From NCBI GenBank assembly GCA_947579605.1, contig OX388320.1, positions 868,001 through 932,000 of the forward strand: 64,000 nucleotides of DNA, read 5' to 3'. Within the stretch, counting starts at the first letter, position 1; every line of letters starts with the position of its first letter. The translations under genes and the position numbers were made by a program. The notes beneath the pieces are model-generated. The model searched no databases and had not been told where the DNA came from. It was given only the letters and a program-made list of their open reading frames with translations. Of the stretch, positions 1 through 10,960 are shown piece by piece. Source of the DNA: Athripsodes cinereus. Lineage: Eukaryota > Arthropoda > Insecta > Trichoptera > Leptoceridae.

Positions 1-165
1 GACCGATGGCAGAAATGGTAGAGGCCGACCAAGAGGCGCTTAAATAGACCAACTGAAGAAGGACATGAACTGTGGCTCATACGGAGAACTAAAGAGAGTA
101 GCTGAAATTAGGGAGGAATGGAGAAGAAATTTAAATTCGTTGCAGACCAATCCAACCAATTATAA
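1..165 (+). pseudogene. LINE (non-LTR retrotransposon) reverse transcriptase C-terminal fragment, cut by the window edge
   Basis: Reading frame 2 encodes the stretch after the reverse transcriptase domain that is typical of RTE-like insect LINEs: an arginine-rich GRGRPRG motif near base 20, then IDQLKKDM, SYGELKRVAEIREEWRRN and a fade into non-coding sequence. This GRPR...DQL...ELKR.A..R..WR order is a LINE hallmark. A TAA at 41-43 interrupts the frame just after GRPRGA, so the copy is dead. The open frame from 65 to 298 holds the last part of this tail plus unrelated sequence; its ATG is internal and not a gene start. The 5' part lies outside the window. Confidence 0.75.
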
Positions 166-2431
166 TAACTCACTATATTACATATATTATGGTAAATCGA
201 ATCAAATGCCAATGATATATTTGAAAATGGATGATTATAGGTGTACAAGTCATCACAACAGTTCAATGCATTTTCAATCAATCCCCACAAAATTCTGACT
301 ATTCAAGTTAAACATGAGAGAATTTCGTAATGTGAATCTATTATGTATGTGTATGTAAGAGATCGATCGTATGGCAAACAGATAGAATGATATTTACAAT
401 GAGTATTATTTGTCGTTTAGAAATGCGATTGACAGTTTGGCACATGAATAGCAGGTAGGTGTATACACAATGTACAACAACAGCATCAATCGTGGGATTG
501 ATATCAAATCAAAATATTCATACAATGACAAATAACACTGATACAATATAAACTGTTAGATATGATTTACTACAAGCAGAAGAAGAAAAATAAGAAGTTT
601 TATAAATTCAGGAAACATATATTGAACAAACGGAAAATCTTCCCATCCCCATAAAAAGTTTATTAAAATACTAAGGCATTAAAAAAATCCTTACATATAT
701 AAAAACAATGAAAGTATCGCGCTTTTCTGGGACAAACACTTGTTTATAAAACTCACCTTCCTTAAAAAAATGTGTTGTCAAGATTTTTTTTGTATCTTTT
801 TCTTAAAAACCTTTTTTAAAATATTACAAAGGTTTCGAATACTAAAAAATCTACTGAAAATAAAACAAAATGTTTGCAGAATGTACAGCTACATTTCAAA
901 GAGTGTATAGTCAGTGGATTTATGATACCTCCCATGTGTCAATTATTTCAAAAATGAGATATTCATACCTACCAAATTATTCATCTTATTGAGCAGCATC
1001 TACCAATGAAATAACATACACTCTACGAAAACCACGGAAAATTTATTGAGAGAAATTCAATCTGTTATTTGCTGCTTTTTCTTGGATAATTTGTGAAAAG
1101 TCACATGTATTTAAAAAAAATCATCCCTTGAAATTTGCTATGTTATAGAATTCATAATAGAAGGCATCTTCCACGTAACGAATCAGGTACATTAAAAATG
1201 TTTTTAAAATATTTAGTAATAGTTACTATGTACCTACCATATATTTTTTGAAAAACACCACGTTACTTATTAGTCTTTTAATTATAAATAGTTCTAGTAC
1301 TTGTTTAGTTGTAGTTTGACACTCAACAATGACGCATCTTAGCGTGGAAACCGGTAGTGTTTTTGTTTAAATTATGTTTAGTAGTACATAATAACTATAA
1401 CTAAATATTTTGAAAATATTTCGTGATTACCTCATTGTTAGTGCCAAAAAAATCAAACATAGAAATGCTATCCAGCAAAACAGTTTTTTATTATTCTTTT
1501 GTAAAATCTTTATTAATGCACATAGGAGGTGTTCTGAATCCACCGATGACATAATTATTGTTATTATTCCACTTCTTTCGAAGAAAACAAAAAAAAATAA
1601 GAGCAAGGAGGTATCTCCGTAAGAAAGATGGTCACATAAATCCAGTATAGGCAAATAAAGATCGTTACACATAAATGTTTTCGCAGTCGTTATTCTCCTG
1701 TTTATTTCTCAATCTTATGTTTGGTATTTTTATTATTCTTCTGTTTATCGCATCGACCTATATTGCAAAGAATAGAAATTGGAAAGACAAATTGGTTTTG
1801 CGACCAAAATAATTTCAAATCAAACAAGCTTTGTTTTAAAAATGTATGTTCATGCCTACCTCGAGTCCCTCTTCATAGATGAATCAATAAAAGTATGTTA
1901 TTGTTGATATAAAATATATTGATGGTCCGTATATTAGATGTGAACCTTTTTACAACTATGATCTACTATCACCACTTTATTTAAATTACATATGTACATA
2001 TAGATACATTCATTATAACTTAATATGTATTACAGAGCTTGAAAGATTTTTCTTATTATAGGGTCACTTTTATGGTTTTGTCAGGTACCTATATATTATA
2101 GTATGTGCAATACTGAATTATAAGCAAGAAGGAGATCATTAGTATCTGAATATTTTGTGGTGATTTAGCATAATTATTTTTATTGATTTTGGAACATGTT
2201 TTTGAGAAAATAAGTACCTACTTTGTTACTAGTCTATACCGTATAGGTCAATGATTTTATCGTTATTATCTCGCTTAGATATCCGATGTGTTTTCGATGG
2301 CTGTTTGTGTAACATTGGTTTTATCAAGTTATTCTTGCCTTAATGTGTAATTTACCAACTACAAATTTTTCAAAGTTCTTTACTTCTGACAATATTTTTG
2401 ATTTTATGTAGGTAATAACAATTAATGTTGT
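166..2431. other. AT-rich stretch without recognisable gene
   Basis: Only short chance open frames occur. I see no conserved domain, RNA gene or clear element boundary. Many TAGGTACCTA-type lepidopteran motifs are scattered here. Confidence 0.6.
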
Positions 2432-2602
2432 TGTTCACTCTGTGCCAACAAAAAATCAAGACATTCAGGATGGGTGGCAAACCTCATCGCTGAATTCAAG
2501 ATGTAAAATTTCTTAATTTTTTCGAAATCCTACTTTTTACAAGACACTGGAAAACTTACGGAGAAGAGTGAGAGACCAATTCTTTACCGGGTGCTTCGCG
2601 GG
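2432..2602 (-). mobile_element. S1 SINE-like repeat, partial copy
   Basis: Copy of the most abundant dispersed repeat in this window. Recognisable blocks are TGTGCCAACAAAAAATC, GGATGGGTGGCAAACCTCATC, AAGATGTAAAAT and GGAGAAGAGTGAGAGACCAA. The strand is set so that the family's CGTGATGGTATAG end, absent here, is the 3' end. Flanks show no obvious target duplication. Confidence 0.75.
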
Positions 2603-2986
2603 ATAATTAAAAAACAAACTCAAAATTACAAAAACCACACTGTTTCATATATTATATTATAGGTCAGAACAAAATAAATCTTTTCTGTCATTAATAATTG
2701 TAGAATTTTTTCTAAGAGTCATGTTGTTTGAAGCGTCACATTTAGTGTCTTAATTTTAGCAATATATTGTTTAAAATGTGTTTGTACGATTTGCATAGTA
2801 GATTGCGATTATGGCCTTTGCTTCAGTACTTCCACGTATTGTATTGTGAATAAAATTGTGGTTATATCACATAGGTACATAACATGTAGCAAGTAATATT
2901 GCCGTATAAAATGTACTGAGAAGAAATTTCTAGCAATAGTCTACATAAATTGCATTGTTTTATTATCCGAATAAATTCATATTCCG

Positions 2987-3195
2987 TGCATCACTCGGCA
3001 AAAATTGGTTTCCTACTTTTTTCCGCAAGTTTTCGAGTGTCCTGTTAAACTAAGGTGTTCGGAAATATAAAGACATTTTACATCTTATATTCATCGATGA
3101 GGTTTGCCATGTCTTAATTTTTTTGTAAGCACGGAGAGGACAGCTTACATGTTTTTTGTATGTGGCTGATCTGCTGGCTGTCATACTTGTTCAAG
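2987..3195 (+). mobile_element. S1 SINE-like repeat
   Basis: Opposite orientation to the copy about 400 bp upstream. Shared blocks are TTTTCGAGTGTCCTGT, CATTTTACATCTTA, GATGAGGTTTGCCA, CACGGAGAGGACAGCTTACA and GGCTGATCTGCTGGCTG. It decays before the usual CGTGATGG end. With the preceding copy it makes a loose inverted pair. Confidence 0.75.
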
Positions 3196-3282
3196 ATTTT
3201 TGGCTTATGACGATGATATTAAAAACTGATATTCTTTCAATACTTAAAACAAAAAATCTAAAATTTGAATAATTACCATTAT

Positions 3283-3345
3283 TTTATTTTATTTATTTAT
3301 ACATAAATCCACGGCGTGAGCCTTTTACATGTTAAAAATATAAAA
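3283..3345 (-). mobile_element. LINE 3' tail fragment
   Basis: On the minus strand this reads GTAAAAGGCTCACGCCGTGG followed by an AT-rich ATAAATAAATAAA run, the usual form of an old LINE 3' end. A related tail lies at about 41.36-41.40 kb. Confidence 0.5.
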
Positions 3346-3820
3346 CAAAAACAAACATAATTCTCATAAGAAACACAAATCTGTTTTGAGTTTTTGGTAG
3401 ACCGCCATACTGCTTTTAAGCGTTAACGTGACATATCTTGGAATATTAGAATTTTGAGTTGTTGTTTTATGGAACTGGAGAGTCGATATAGATATTCAGA
3501 ATAAATTGCGGACACCAACTCTGAATGTAAGATAATAAAACTTTACAAAGTTTGATAACTATGTCTATTGCTAGCTTCATTTTGTACGATTAATTTATTC
3601 CCATTCACAATGAAACAAAAAGGAAACTATTATCTTTCATAACATTAGAAATATTTCATCTTTAACTCAATAACATGACATGCCTTCTATTCTAAATGCC
3701 TTAGGTTTATGGCATACGTACGACTTGTACGTTTTCTATATGCAATCATTCCTCGGCTAGCCTGTTTGTGTTAGGTGTTCTAATAGTATAGATATATTTT
3801 TATTATATTAAAAAGTGAAC

Positions 3821-3970
3821 CTTGATTTCAATAAATCCAAGTACACCTCAGACACTCTAATAATTAGCAATATGCTTGTGTCGTGAAGGTGTAGTAAATC
3901 GGTAGCGGGTGGAATTGAACCCGGGTCTCTCGATTGAAAGTTCGAGACTTTACCATTAGGGTACCAATCA
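3821..3970 (-). mobile_element. S3 tRNA-derived SINE
   Basis: The minus strand starts with a tRNA-like head: ATGGTAAAGTCTCG resembles a pol III A box, and GGGTTCAATTCCACC resembles a B box. A body related to copies at 13.0, 47.3, 50.7 and 59.7 kb follows. It is not a functional tRNA, since no cloverleaf or anticodon arm can be drawn with confidence. Confidence 0.7.
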
Positions 3971-4004
3971 CCTCTAAAAGATTATTATCTTAAGTCTCTT
4001 CTTT

Positions 4005-4160
4005 GCCCTCGCCTACTCGCCTTTATCCCATTTAGTTGGGGTCTTGGGGTCTTATCTTCAAGTTTTCCGGTCCCCTGCATCCTCAGAACGCAACATTGCC
4101 TCCTTCAGGTCTCTGGCAATTGTGGACATTCAGGTAGTCTCTGGTCTTCTGGTAAAAGAT
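4005..4160 (-). mobile_element. Possible LINE remnant
   Basis: Locally GC-richer. It contains TTATCCCATTTAGTTGGGGTC, which I associate with degenerate LINE 3' coding regions in Lepidoptera. No clean frame remains, so the assignment is weak. Confidence 0.3.
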
Positions 4161-5584
4161 AAATATATACATTTAAATATCCTAGGTAAAATATAAATAT
4201 TCTTAGTTTTATGATTAACGGTTCGAAGCAGTCAATCATTATTGAAAATAATTTGATAAATTAATGTTTATTATTTGTTCATTGTTGTTGTTGCATATAT
4301 TGTTGCATTGAGCAATAGTAGTGCGACCATACGTTGCGTCCGACACAATGGGACATTACAGGAGTAAGTGATATCGGTAGTAGGTAAATGTATCCCCACC
4401 TGGGGTGACCGTGATGGATCATGCATCCAACCCCGCCCAGTATTATAATATTAAACTCAAACAATATCACACGCGTACTTTTCTCTATTCAACCAAAATA
4501 AGTTTTTTGTTGCCATATTAATATGTAATACATTCCGTAAAACGATGAATGTATTGTAAATAAAATATCTATTTTATTAAAATTTACATCTTCATTAATT
4601 TGTCTGCCGTTCTGAATGTATTGATAGGATTATGGCACGGAGAAGACGATTTGTCTGTTCCTTACATTTTATTAATTCATCTTTAAAAAAAACAGTGACT
4701 GCATAGATAGAAAAACATTAATTTAATATTTATGGTTCTATTAAAAAGATAATCCCATATATTTCAACATTGGACACTTCTTAAATATGTTTTAATATTT
4801 TCATTTCTTAGAAGAACACTAATATGATTGGCAATGATTTTGAATTATAGAAATATTATGACGGCGAAATTGTTAAAAAATATGGTTGAGTCTGGCTTTT
4901 TTCTCTTCTTTTGTTTGAAAAAATATGACATAATGGGATAAAAATACAATACAAGATTTTATTTTTTTATATTTTCTTTACCTCTCTTTTGAACTTAAAT
5001 AGAGAAAAACAAAAATAAACGTGTCATTAACAGAAATGTTTTAACGAAAAAAAATGTTATTACATAAAAAGATTGAAAAGAATCCACCTAATGTACCTAT
5101 CTAAAACTAAAATCCTACGATAAATGTTCATAGACACAAACATGACACATTTCCTTTACAAAACACGGTGTAAATAGATTCCATTCACCGTTGCGCCGAT
5201 TCAATGAACATACAGTCTTTTGGTGTATTGAATATTGGATTGAAAACAAAATTCCCAATAACAAAAAGCACCAGTCACCACCTCACCGCGTCCATCAATA
5301 ATCCTGTCATTGCATTTGCACCCACCTACCCTTCTACTGTACATACACTATACTATTATTCTATACTACGTAGGGACTTCTAATATACTCTTTCTCTATG
5401 CCTTACCCCAAATCATCCATAATAATATTACATTACATTACACGTTACATGGACCGTTACAATATTTATATGTATGTATAGTGTACACCTCCTGTCATAT
5501 CGATATTTGTATTTTGATGTACGATTATTTTGGATGATTTGCGCTGATACAATTTCAAACATCGGTCATTGTAAATATTTGACG
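4161..5584. other. Non-coding stretch with weak repeat traces
   Basis: 4310-4450 is locally GC-richer and not assignable. 4600-4680 holds a very decayed S1-like piece (CTGAATGTATTGATAGG, CACGGAGAAGACGATTTG). The rest is AT-rich and featureless. Confidence 0.45.
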
Positions 5585-5832
5585 ACCGGTGTGGCGCGGA
5601 GGCTAACGCACTTGCCTTTGAGTCACGAGGTCCCGGGTTCGATTCCCGGCCAGGGCAAAATGAAGAATGACCTTTTTCAGATTGACCTGGGTCTGGGTGT
5701 TACATGTATATGTGTTTAGTGCATTGTATTTGTGTATCGTCGTGTTAGTACCGACAATACAAGATTTATATCTTAGTTTGGGACTAGCTCGGTCTGTGTG
5801 AATTGTCTATACATGTTATGTTATGTTATTTC
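5585..5832 (+). mobile_element. S2 tRNA-derived SINE, best copy
   Basis: A tRNA-like head carries an A-box-like TGGCGCGGAGG and a perfect B box GGTTCGATTCC, followed by CCGGCCAGGGCA. The tRNA-unrelated body includes ACCTGGGTCTG, TTTAGTGCATTGTAT and GGGACTAGCTCGGTCTGTGT and ends in TATGTTATGTTAT repeats. Three other copies are at 16.9, 21.5 and 60.2 kb. Internal pol III promoters and reverse transcription by a partner LINE are the known life cycle of such elements. Small open frames here are by-products of the SINE. Confidence 0.85.
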
Positions 5833-5904
5833 ATTCTTCAAGTAGGTACATTAATTGCAATATAAATTATCGTCTAATTATCAAAGAAATTGTATATTTT
5901 TAAG

Positions 5905-5965
5905 TTTCTATTTAATTATTTATTCATTGGGCTAACGCCTTTTTATAATCGGCAAAAAACAAGAA
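5905..5965 (-). mobile_element. LINE 3' tail fragment
   Basis: The minus strand reads AAAAGGCGTTAGCCCAATGAATAAATAATTAAA, an AATAAATAA-ended tail typical of old LINEs in this region. Confidence 0.4.
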
Positions 5966-6675
5966 AATTATACTGTCTTCAATTACAAAAATAAAATCAA
6001 TCATTAAAAAACAAAAAATAAGCAAACATAAGTAAATACATTAGTATCATCTTTCAACAAATACATGTAGGTAGGCATAATAATAATAAAAAACTTTATT
6101 GCACAATAAGGAACATACATAATTACCAAGTTATAAAACAATGTGATACAAATAAATGATAATGTGCAATGGGCGAGTTTATACATAGTTAGCTCAGGCA
6201 CATTGTATTTATCGTGATATGCTAATATTTTTATAGTTAATTTTTTTAAAGAATCGACAAAAACTCGATTTTATATTTAAGTTAATACTGTTTCATAATA
6301 TTTATTTTACCTTGTTCCCAAAGACTCAAGTCACTCGATAGCGGGTCGATAGCCGAAAAAAAATGTAAGAGACAACTTATTAAAAAAAGCGGCGTAAACC
6401 ACACGGCGCATAACCGTACAAGTTAATGTTCCAGGTAGTTTCATCTACCTCCACAGCCAATACATCATTATGATTGTTACATTGTCATATTGTTATTGAT
6501 GTGGATGTCCTATACATGTTCATAAATTGTTACAACAGTAGCAATGATGATGATAGTATTAAACTGCACCCTGTTGAATAATTGCTAACATTAGTAGGTA
6601 CATACTCGTACACAAATGGATACCTACTTCGAATTCCATAATTGCAAGACTACCTTTTGGTCACCCCATTAAAGG
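5966..6675. other. AT-rich stretch, possible LINE tail near 6080-6185
   Basis: An AATAATAATAAAAAACTTTATTGCAC motif and a later GGGCGAGTTTATAC resemble LINE 3' untranslated ends on the minus strand. The remainder holds nothing I recognise. Confidence 0.35.
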
Positions 6676-6765
6676 TTGCATATCTGTCTGTCTATCTATA
6701 GCTATACCCTCACGCCGTATCCCAACTGGAGTAAGCAGAGAGCACATTGCTACACCCTTACATAT
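6676..6765 (-). mobile_element. LINE family A 3' end fragment
   Basis: On the plus strand, ACCCTCACGCCGTATCCC...GTAAGCAGAGAG matches in reverse the 3' end of LINE family A (compare 42.77 and 61.45 kb), followed by TATAGATAGACAGACAG-type simple sequence. Only the terminal part survives. Confidence 0.5.
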
Positions 6766-6784
6766 TTGTTTCGTTTGCAAACTC

Positions 6785-6925
6785 AGTTTCAGAATGACTT
6801 TATGACTCGAAACCAGGTAGGTATTACACCTTTAATTAAATACAGTTAAACTCAAACAGTTTGTTTATTTCCATAAATTAAAATGGTGTTTTATAAAACA
6901 TGCGTCAACTCAATCAATGAGTACC
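6785..6925. mobile_element. T element, partial copy
   Basis: Contains AATGACTTTATGACTCGAAACCAGG and the outer block TTTATAAAACATGCGTCAACTCAATCAA, both diagnostic of the palindromic T family seen at 7.2, 11.6, 22.5, 40.5 and 57.0 kb. One arm only. Confidence 0.55.
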
Positions 6926-7152
6926 TACACTCAAATAAAAAAAATCACTGGATGTATTTTAATTTAGATGTTCTTAATTTTTTTGGAAGTCAAGTACTTT
7001 TATCAATAGGCTATATATGATTTTTTAATTCATTCAATAGGGCAGGAGGTTATATGGGAAGATTTTATCGTTTTATTTAGTTTTTTTTTCCATTTTTTAT
7101 GTAAACTAGATGATTATCCATAATTTCACCAGGTCCTCCAATAAATATAACA

Positions 7153-7326
7153 AAAAGTATATGGAAAAAACACAATTGGTTTTAGTTTAACTTAAAAGTT
7201 TTTTTTTTGACAATGGCTTTGTAAGTTGAAACCAGGTCACTACTCATTAAAATCTAAAACTAAAACCAATTCTGTTTTTTCCATATGTAAACATAGATTT
7301 TTACAAAATTAACGTCGACTCAATAA
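7153..7326. mobile_element. T element, short two-armed copy
   Basis: The left arm has ATATGGAAAAAACACAATTGG and the right arm CCAATTCTGTTTTTTCCATAT, which are inverted copies. Between them lies TTGACAATGGCTTTGTAAG then GAAACCAGGTCACTACTCA. The right end reaches ACGTCGACTCAATAA. No coding potential; it behaves like a miniature inverted-repeat element. Confidence 0.7.
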
Positions 7327-7531
7327 ATAACAAAAAGTCTTGCGGCTGAATTATGCTAAAACCATAAACAAATTCTGCACAACATCATAATATCACAAAT
7401 ACGATTCATTCTCTGTATCGGTGTTTAGGTAGTAGAATTGCATAGCGAAATAAATAAAACAATTGTTTTTTTTCTACTATTTGTTTATTTGACGAGAAAG
7501 GACGTTTTTCGTCTTGTCAATCTCAGATTAC

Positions 7532-7543
7532 TAGACGAAACCT
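7532..7543. repeat. Target-site duplication, left copy (R1-like LINE)
   Basis: TAGACGAAACCT here is repeated exactly at 9014-9025 on the other side of the LINE. Confidence 0.8.
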
Positions 7544-8486
7544 ATCTATAAACCGGCATCCTGTGAGGGTTGTCGATGAAGTCCGATACCTGGGGGTTGT
7601 CCTTGACAGGGGCTTCACCTTTCTTCCGCACGTGCGAGCGACTGCCGAAAAAGCGGGAGTGTTATTTCACACTCTACGCAGACTCAGTCGTGGTACTTGG
7701 GGCCTTAAGGCGCGGACTGTGCGTACCATTTATCGGGCGACGTATGTGGCTCAGGTCACTTATGGTGCTCGTGTTTGGTCGCACCGTCTTGCTGTTGGTT
7801 CTGTGTCCGCGGCGGTCTTGAGGGGACAGAGACTCCCCCTGCTCGCCGTCACCGGTGCGTATAGAACGGCCGCTAGCGATGGCCTTCCTGTCATCGCTGG
7901 TGTGCTGCCCGCGGATTTAGAAATTTTAGATTGTGTAGCCAGGCGTAAGCTCAAGGCTGACGGCAATGTTGAACATCTCGGAATCTCCGTTCATGCGGAG
8001 CCCGGGACTAGAGGGCTCAGTAGGGCAATCGGCATGATCCGAAAGAGAACTTTGGAGGTCTGGCAAGATAGGTGGGATCGGGGGAGAACTGCTAGATTGG
8101 TCTACAGTTTTCTCCCTGACGTATGTGAGAGAATGAAAAGGCGATTCCTTTCCCTCAATCACCATGCCGTCCAGCTTGTGACGGGACACGGTGATCTAAA
8201 GGGCAGGTTATATGACCTTGGCCTAGCGGAAAACCCGTGGTGTGTTTGTGGGTTGGGGGCGCAGTATGCTGGGCACATCCTTTGGGAGTGCTCCGTGATG
8301 AATGATGCTAGAGATGCAATGATAGATGATATGAGTGAGAGCACTCCCAGACCAATTTGGTTTGGGGAGGTTCTGCAATGCCCGAGGAACCTTAAAGCAT
8401 TTTTGGTGTTTGTGGATGTATGGGTATCTCGTTGGGAGCTTCTGCGTCAGCCGGGTTCACCCCCGCCTGACGCGGGAGAGTCTTAG
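7544..8486 (+). CDS. R1-like LINE ORF2, C-terminal part (partial, 5'-truncated)
   Basis: An uninterrupted frame of more than 300 codons, the longest in the window. It enters from the truncation point; the GTG at 7563 is not a real start. VRYLGVVLD is the block following the reverse transcriptase palm. A long R1-type linker follows, with VTGAYRTAASDGLPVIAGVLPADLE, and then a zinc knuckle C227-x-C229-x8-H238-x4-C243 counted from 7563, in the context ENPWCVCG...HILWEC. The tail TPRPIWFGEV...VWVSRWELLRQPG is shared with the minus-strand copy at 45.15-45.40 kb. In the R1 clade this region helps RNA/DNA binding during target-primed reverse transcription. Base composition is clearly more GC-rich than the surroundings. 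The catalytic YADD region and endonuclease are missing, so it cannot act alone. It ends at TAG 8484-8486. The clade call is by motif memory and not by alignment. Confidence 0.85.
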
Positions 8487-9013
8487 GGTTGGTTTTTGCC
8501 CTTTGTGGCGTTGGCGCGATAGTGAACTCGTTTTCTCGTTGTATCGTCCTGTCTCCCTTGGTGGAGAGTAGGTTTGGGAGGTATGTCCCTTTTGGGAGGG
8601 TTTAATGTTTTCACACCATTCGGCACTGGTGATTCTCGGGCTCGCGCCTTCTGAACGCCAAATAACAAGTTTCTGGACACCTCACTTCGGCTTTTGTTAC
8701 TCAGCAATTTTTATATATCATATTTACTCGATGTTATCTACCTTATATCAATTGTACTTTATTTTGTCCTGTTTTATGCTTTTTTTTACATAATTTTGTA
8801 TTTTTTTTTTTTATTCAATAAAATAAACATACTTTCAAAAGGGGCATTGAAGAGAGTGTAGTTTAAAAGATTCCCACGACGGCGGTTTTAGCCGGTCGGT
8901 CCTTCAGACCTGCCCAATGGCCCGCCCGTGAGGACAATTTTGGTTTGAATGTGCGGATAAATAGGAGTCTATGACTCCTGAAATATCCGGGTGTGAGGTG
9001 GGTCTCTCTTCAA
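7544..9013 (+). mobile_element. R1-like LINE, 5'-truncated insertion
   Basis: About 1.47 kb between exact 12-bp target duplications. It holds the C-terminal part of ORF2, then a GC-richer 3' untranslated region of about 530 bp with a small stem-loop (AGGAGT/ACTCCT at 8963-8979) followed by GAAATATCCGG. The 5' truncation is what incomplete target-primed reverse transcription leaves. Related 3' ends are at 38.4, 45.0 and 61.5 kb. Confidence 0.85.
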
Positions 9014-9025
9014 TAGACGAAACCT
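9014..9025. repeat. Target-site duplication, right copy (R1-like LINE)
   Basis: Exact repeat of the 12 bp at 7532-7543. Confidence 0.8.
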
Positions 9026-9095
9026 AACAAGACGAAAGACGTCTCTCTCGTCAAATAAACAAATAGAAGAATAAAACATTTGTTTTATTTTAATT

Positions 9096-10432
9096 ATAAA
9101 TCTCGTACGAGTATTTTGCCTATGATTCTTCAAGGTATTTTTATCAAGTTGCATGATAGTAAGAAAGTAATGAGTATAAAGTACATTGTGTTGTATGGTA
9201 TGACCATGAAAAGGGACAGACATGGCTTACAGCGCTTTCACATCCATCAATCTTCATATCACAACGACAACATCCCTTAAAGACCTCCCGCCTTATATCC
9301 TTTTATTCCTTCGTTTACCTACTAGCTCTACATTCCTCGGCTACCACCAACTTTAAAAAATTAAAAATATGATATATCAAGATGTGTATGTAAGCCTATT
9401 TAGAATATTATTCCTTCGCTATTAAATTTTTACAGATTATTTTTATTATTTGGGATTTTTTACATACTTAATTTTATTTAATTTATACTTTTTATTTTTG
9501 GGTTGTCTGTATTGTTTTTGTCTGTATTATCAAGCAATGCTTTTACAATTTTTTTATTTTTATTTTAATTTAGGTATAGGTAGTCAATATAAAATGATTG
9601 ATTAAAATCATCCCTTCCATTTTTAATTTTCTATTTATTATTTTTTTAATAACATAAAACACATATATGACACATTTTGATGTTTATTAGAATTCGATCT
9701 GTGGCACCGTGATTGGTTTTCTCACTAGGTATTGTTACTAGTAACTGTGTGTAACTGTCAATTTCCTTAAGATATGTAAAATAGAATAAAATAAAATATT
9801 GCCTAACAATGAAGTTCTTAGTAATAGGTACTGCAGATGATTGTGTTTTTTTTAATGTTCTTCTTGATATGTTTAGATGATAATGATCATCTCAATTCAA
9901 GTAAAAATTACATTATTTAAACACCTCATAGAAGCACCCTTCCTAGTAGTTTCACTTCATGACTCGAAAAAACACGTCATTAAAATGAAGTCCAAATTTG
10001 AATATCTTTTAGGTGTAATTTTACTTCACATTAGAGATTTTGGATTTAATGCTCAAATATTTTGTCTTGCTGTCATGCTGATATTTATTTATTGACATAA
10101 TAATCTGCGATATGCGTTTAATTACATGAATTAATAAATACATATTTCCAAATATTAAATATCGTTTATGATCTTCATCTATCTGTGTTTGTTGCTAATG
10201 TCAAAAATTATAACGACTTGTATTAGTTATTGTAAATTCGTTTTTAATTTGTTTTGGATTTTTGTCATTTACTTTACTTATAGTTTTTTGTGTTCCTTAA
10301 AATATCAAAATATTTTTATTTGTAATAATTTTGATAATGTCTATAAGCCGTATGGTGTTAAATAAATAAATATATAAATTTGATACCAAGACTTTTTAAA
10401 ATCCGATGTTGATTGAATTTAAATAAAATAAT
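9096..10432. other. AT-rich stretch without recognisable gene
   Basis: Short open frames only. GCCGTATGGTGTTAAATAAATAAATA near 10345-10372 looks like the 3' tail of a LINE or SINE on the plus strand. Nothing else is assignable. Confidence 0.5.
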
Positions 10433-10960
10433 TTAACCTCGTCAGACCTGAATTAATTGTGTGAGTCAAAAAAAATTTTTGTTTTAAGATCTTGTTATTT
10501 GGCTTCTAAATATCAAGTTTCAGATAATTTGAATTTTTTTTATTTCTAGATTTGCGAAAATCAATATGTTCATTGGAATGGAAATTAAATAAAAATGAGG
10601 TTTCTGAAATGTTAATTTAAATTTATTTGACATATATTAATTGATTAACATAAAATAAAGAATAAATTTACCTTTGCAAAAAAAATCCAGTAAAATTAAA
10701 CACAAACTATGTAAATATATCTTTAATTTTCTCAACCTAAAACCTGGCAGTGACACTTTGCGTAGACTTGTTGACGAATAATTTTAAAAGTAAAAAATAT
10801 AGTTAACTTTGACAAATGGCGCAAAAAAAATATGTCGATAAAATAGACTTCATACCGATAATTTTCAATATTAATATTAGAAAAAAACAATAGACGATAG
10901 CGAAAAAATATTACTAAAATCTATGTCCATTGGAATGGACACCAGGTCTGAAGAGGTTAA
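10433..10960. mobile_element. piggyBac-type non-autonomous element with TTAA target duplication
   Basis: A 520-bp unit (10437-10956) is bounded by TTAA at 10433-10436 and 10957-10960. Its ends are inverted: CCTCGTCAGACCTG at the left, CAGGTCTGAAGAGG at the right, 13 of 14 matching. TTAA duplication with termini starting CCY is the signature of piggyBac superfamily elements. The interior is AT-rich with no transposase; a CATTGGAATGGA block occurs twice, near 10570 and 10928. It would need a transposase supplied elsewhere. Confidence 0.75.

Larger units (their letters stand above)
7449..9095. mobile_element. Inverted-repeat (MITE-like) element split by an R1-like LINE
   Basis: Arms of about 65 bp at 7449-7516 and 9028-9095 are inverted copies. 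The left arm reads TTTGTTTATTTGACGAGAAAG...TTTTTCGTCTTG; the reverse complement of the right arm reads TTTGTTTATTTGACGAGAGAG...CTTTCGTCTTG. Removing the LINE at 7544-9013 and one target copy leaves a compact hairpin of roughly 165 bp with a short loop. I could not identify the superfamily from the termini. Confidence 0.7.

Noticed and set aside
5585..5660. Functional tRNA gene
   Set aside because: It has A- and B-box-like sequence but the arms do not pair into a proper cloverleaf, and the tRNA-unrelated body continues as in the other S2 copies.
7570..8707. Several 60-90 codon frames on both strands
   Set aside because: Shadows of the R1-like LINE frame, which has the conserved motifs and GC-rich coding composition.
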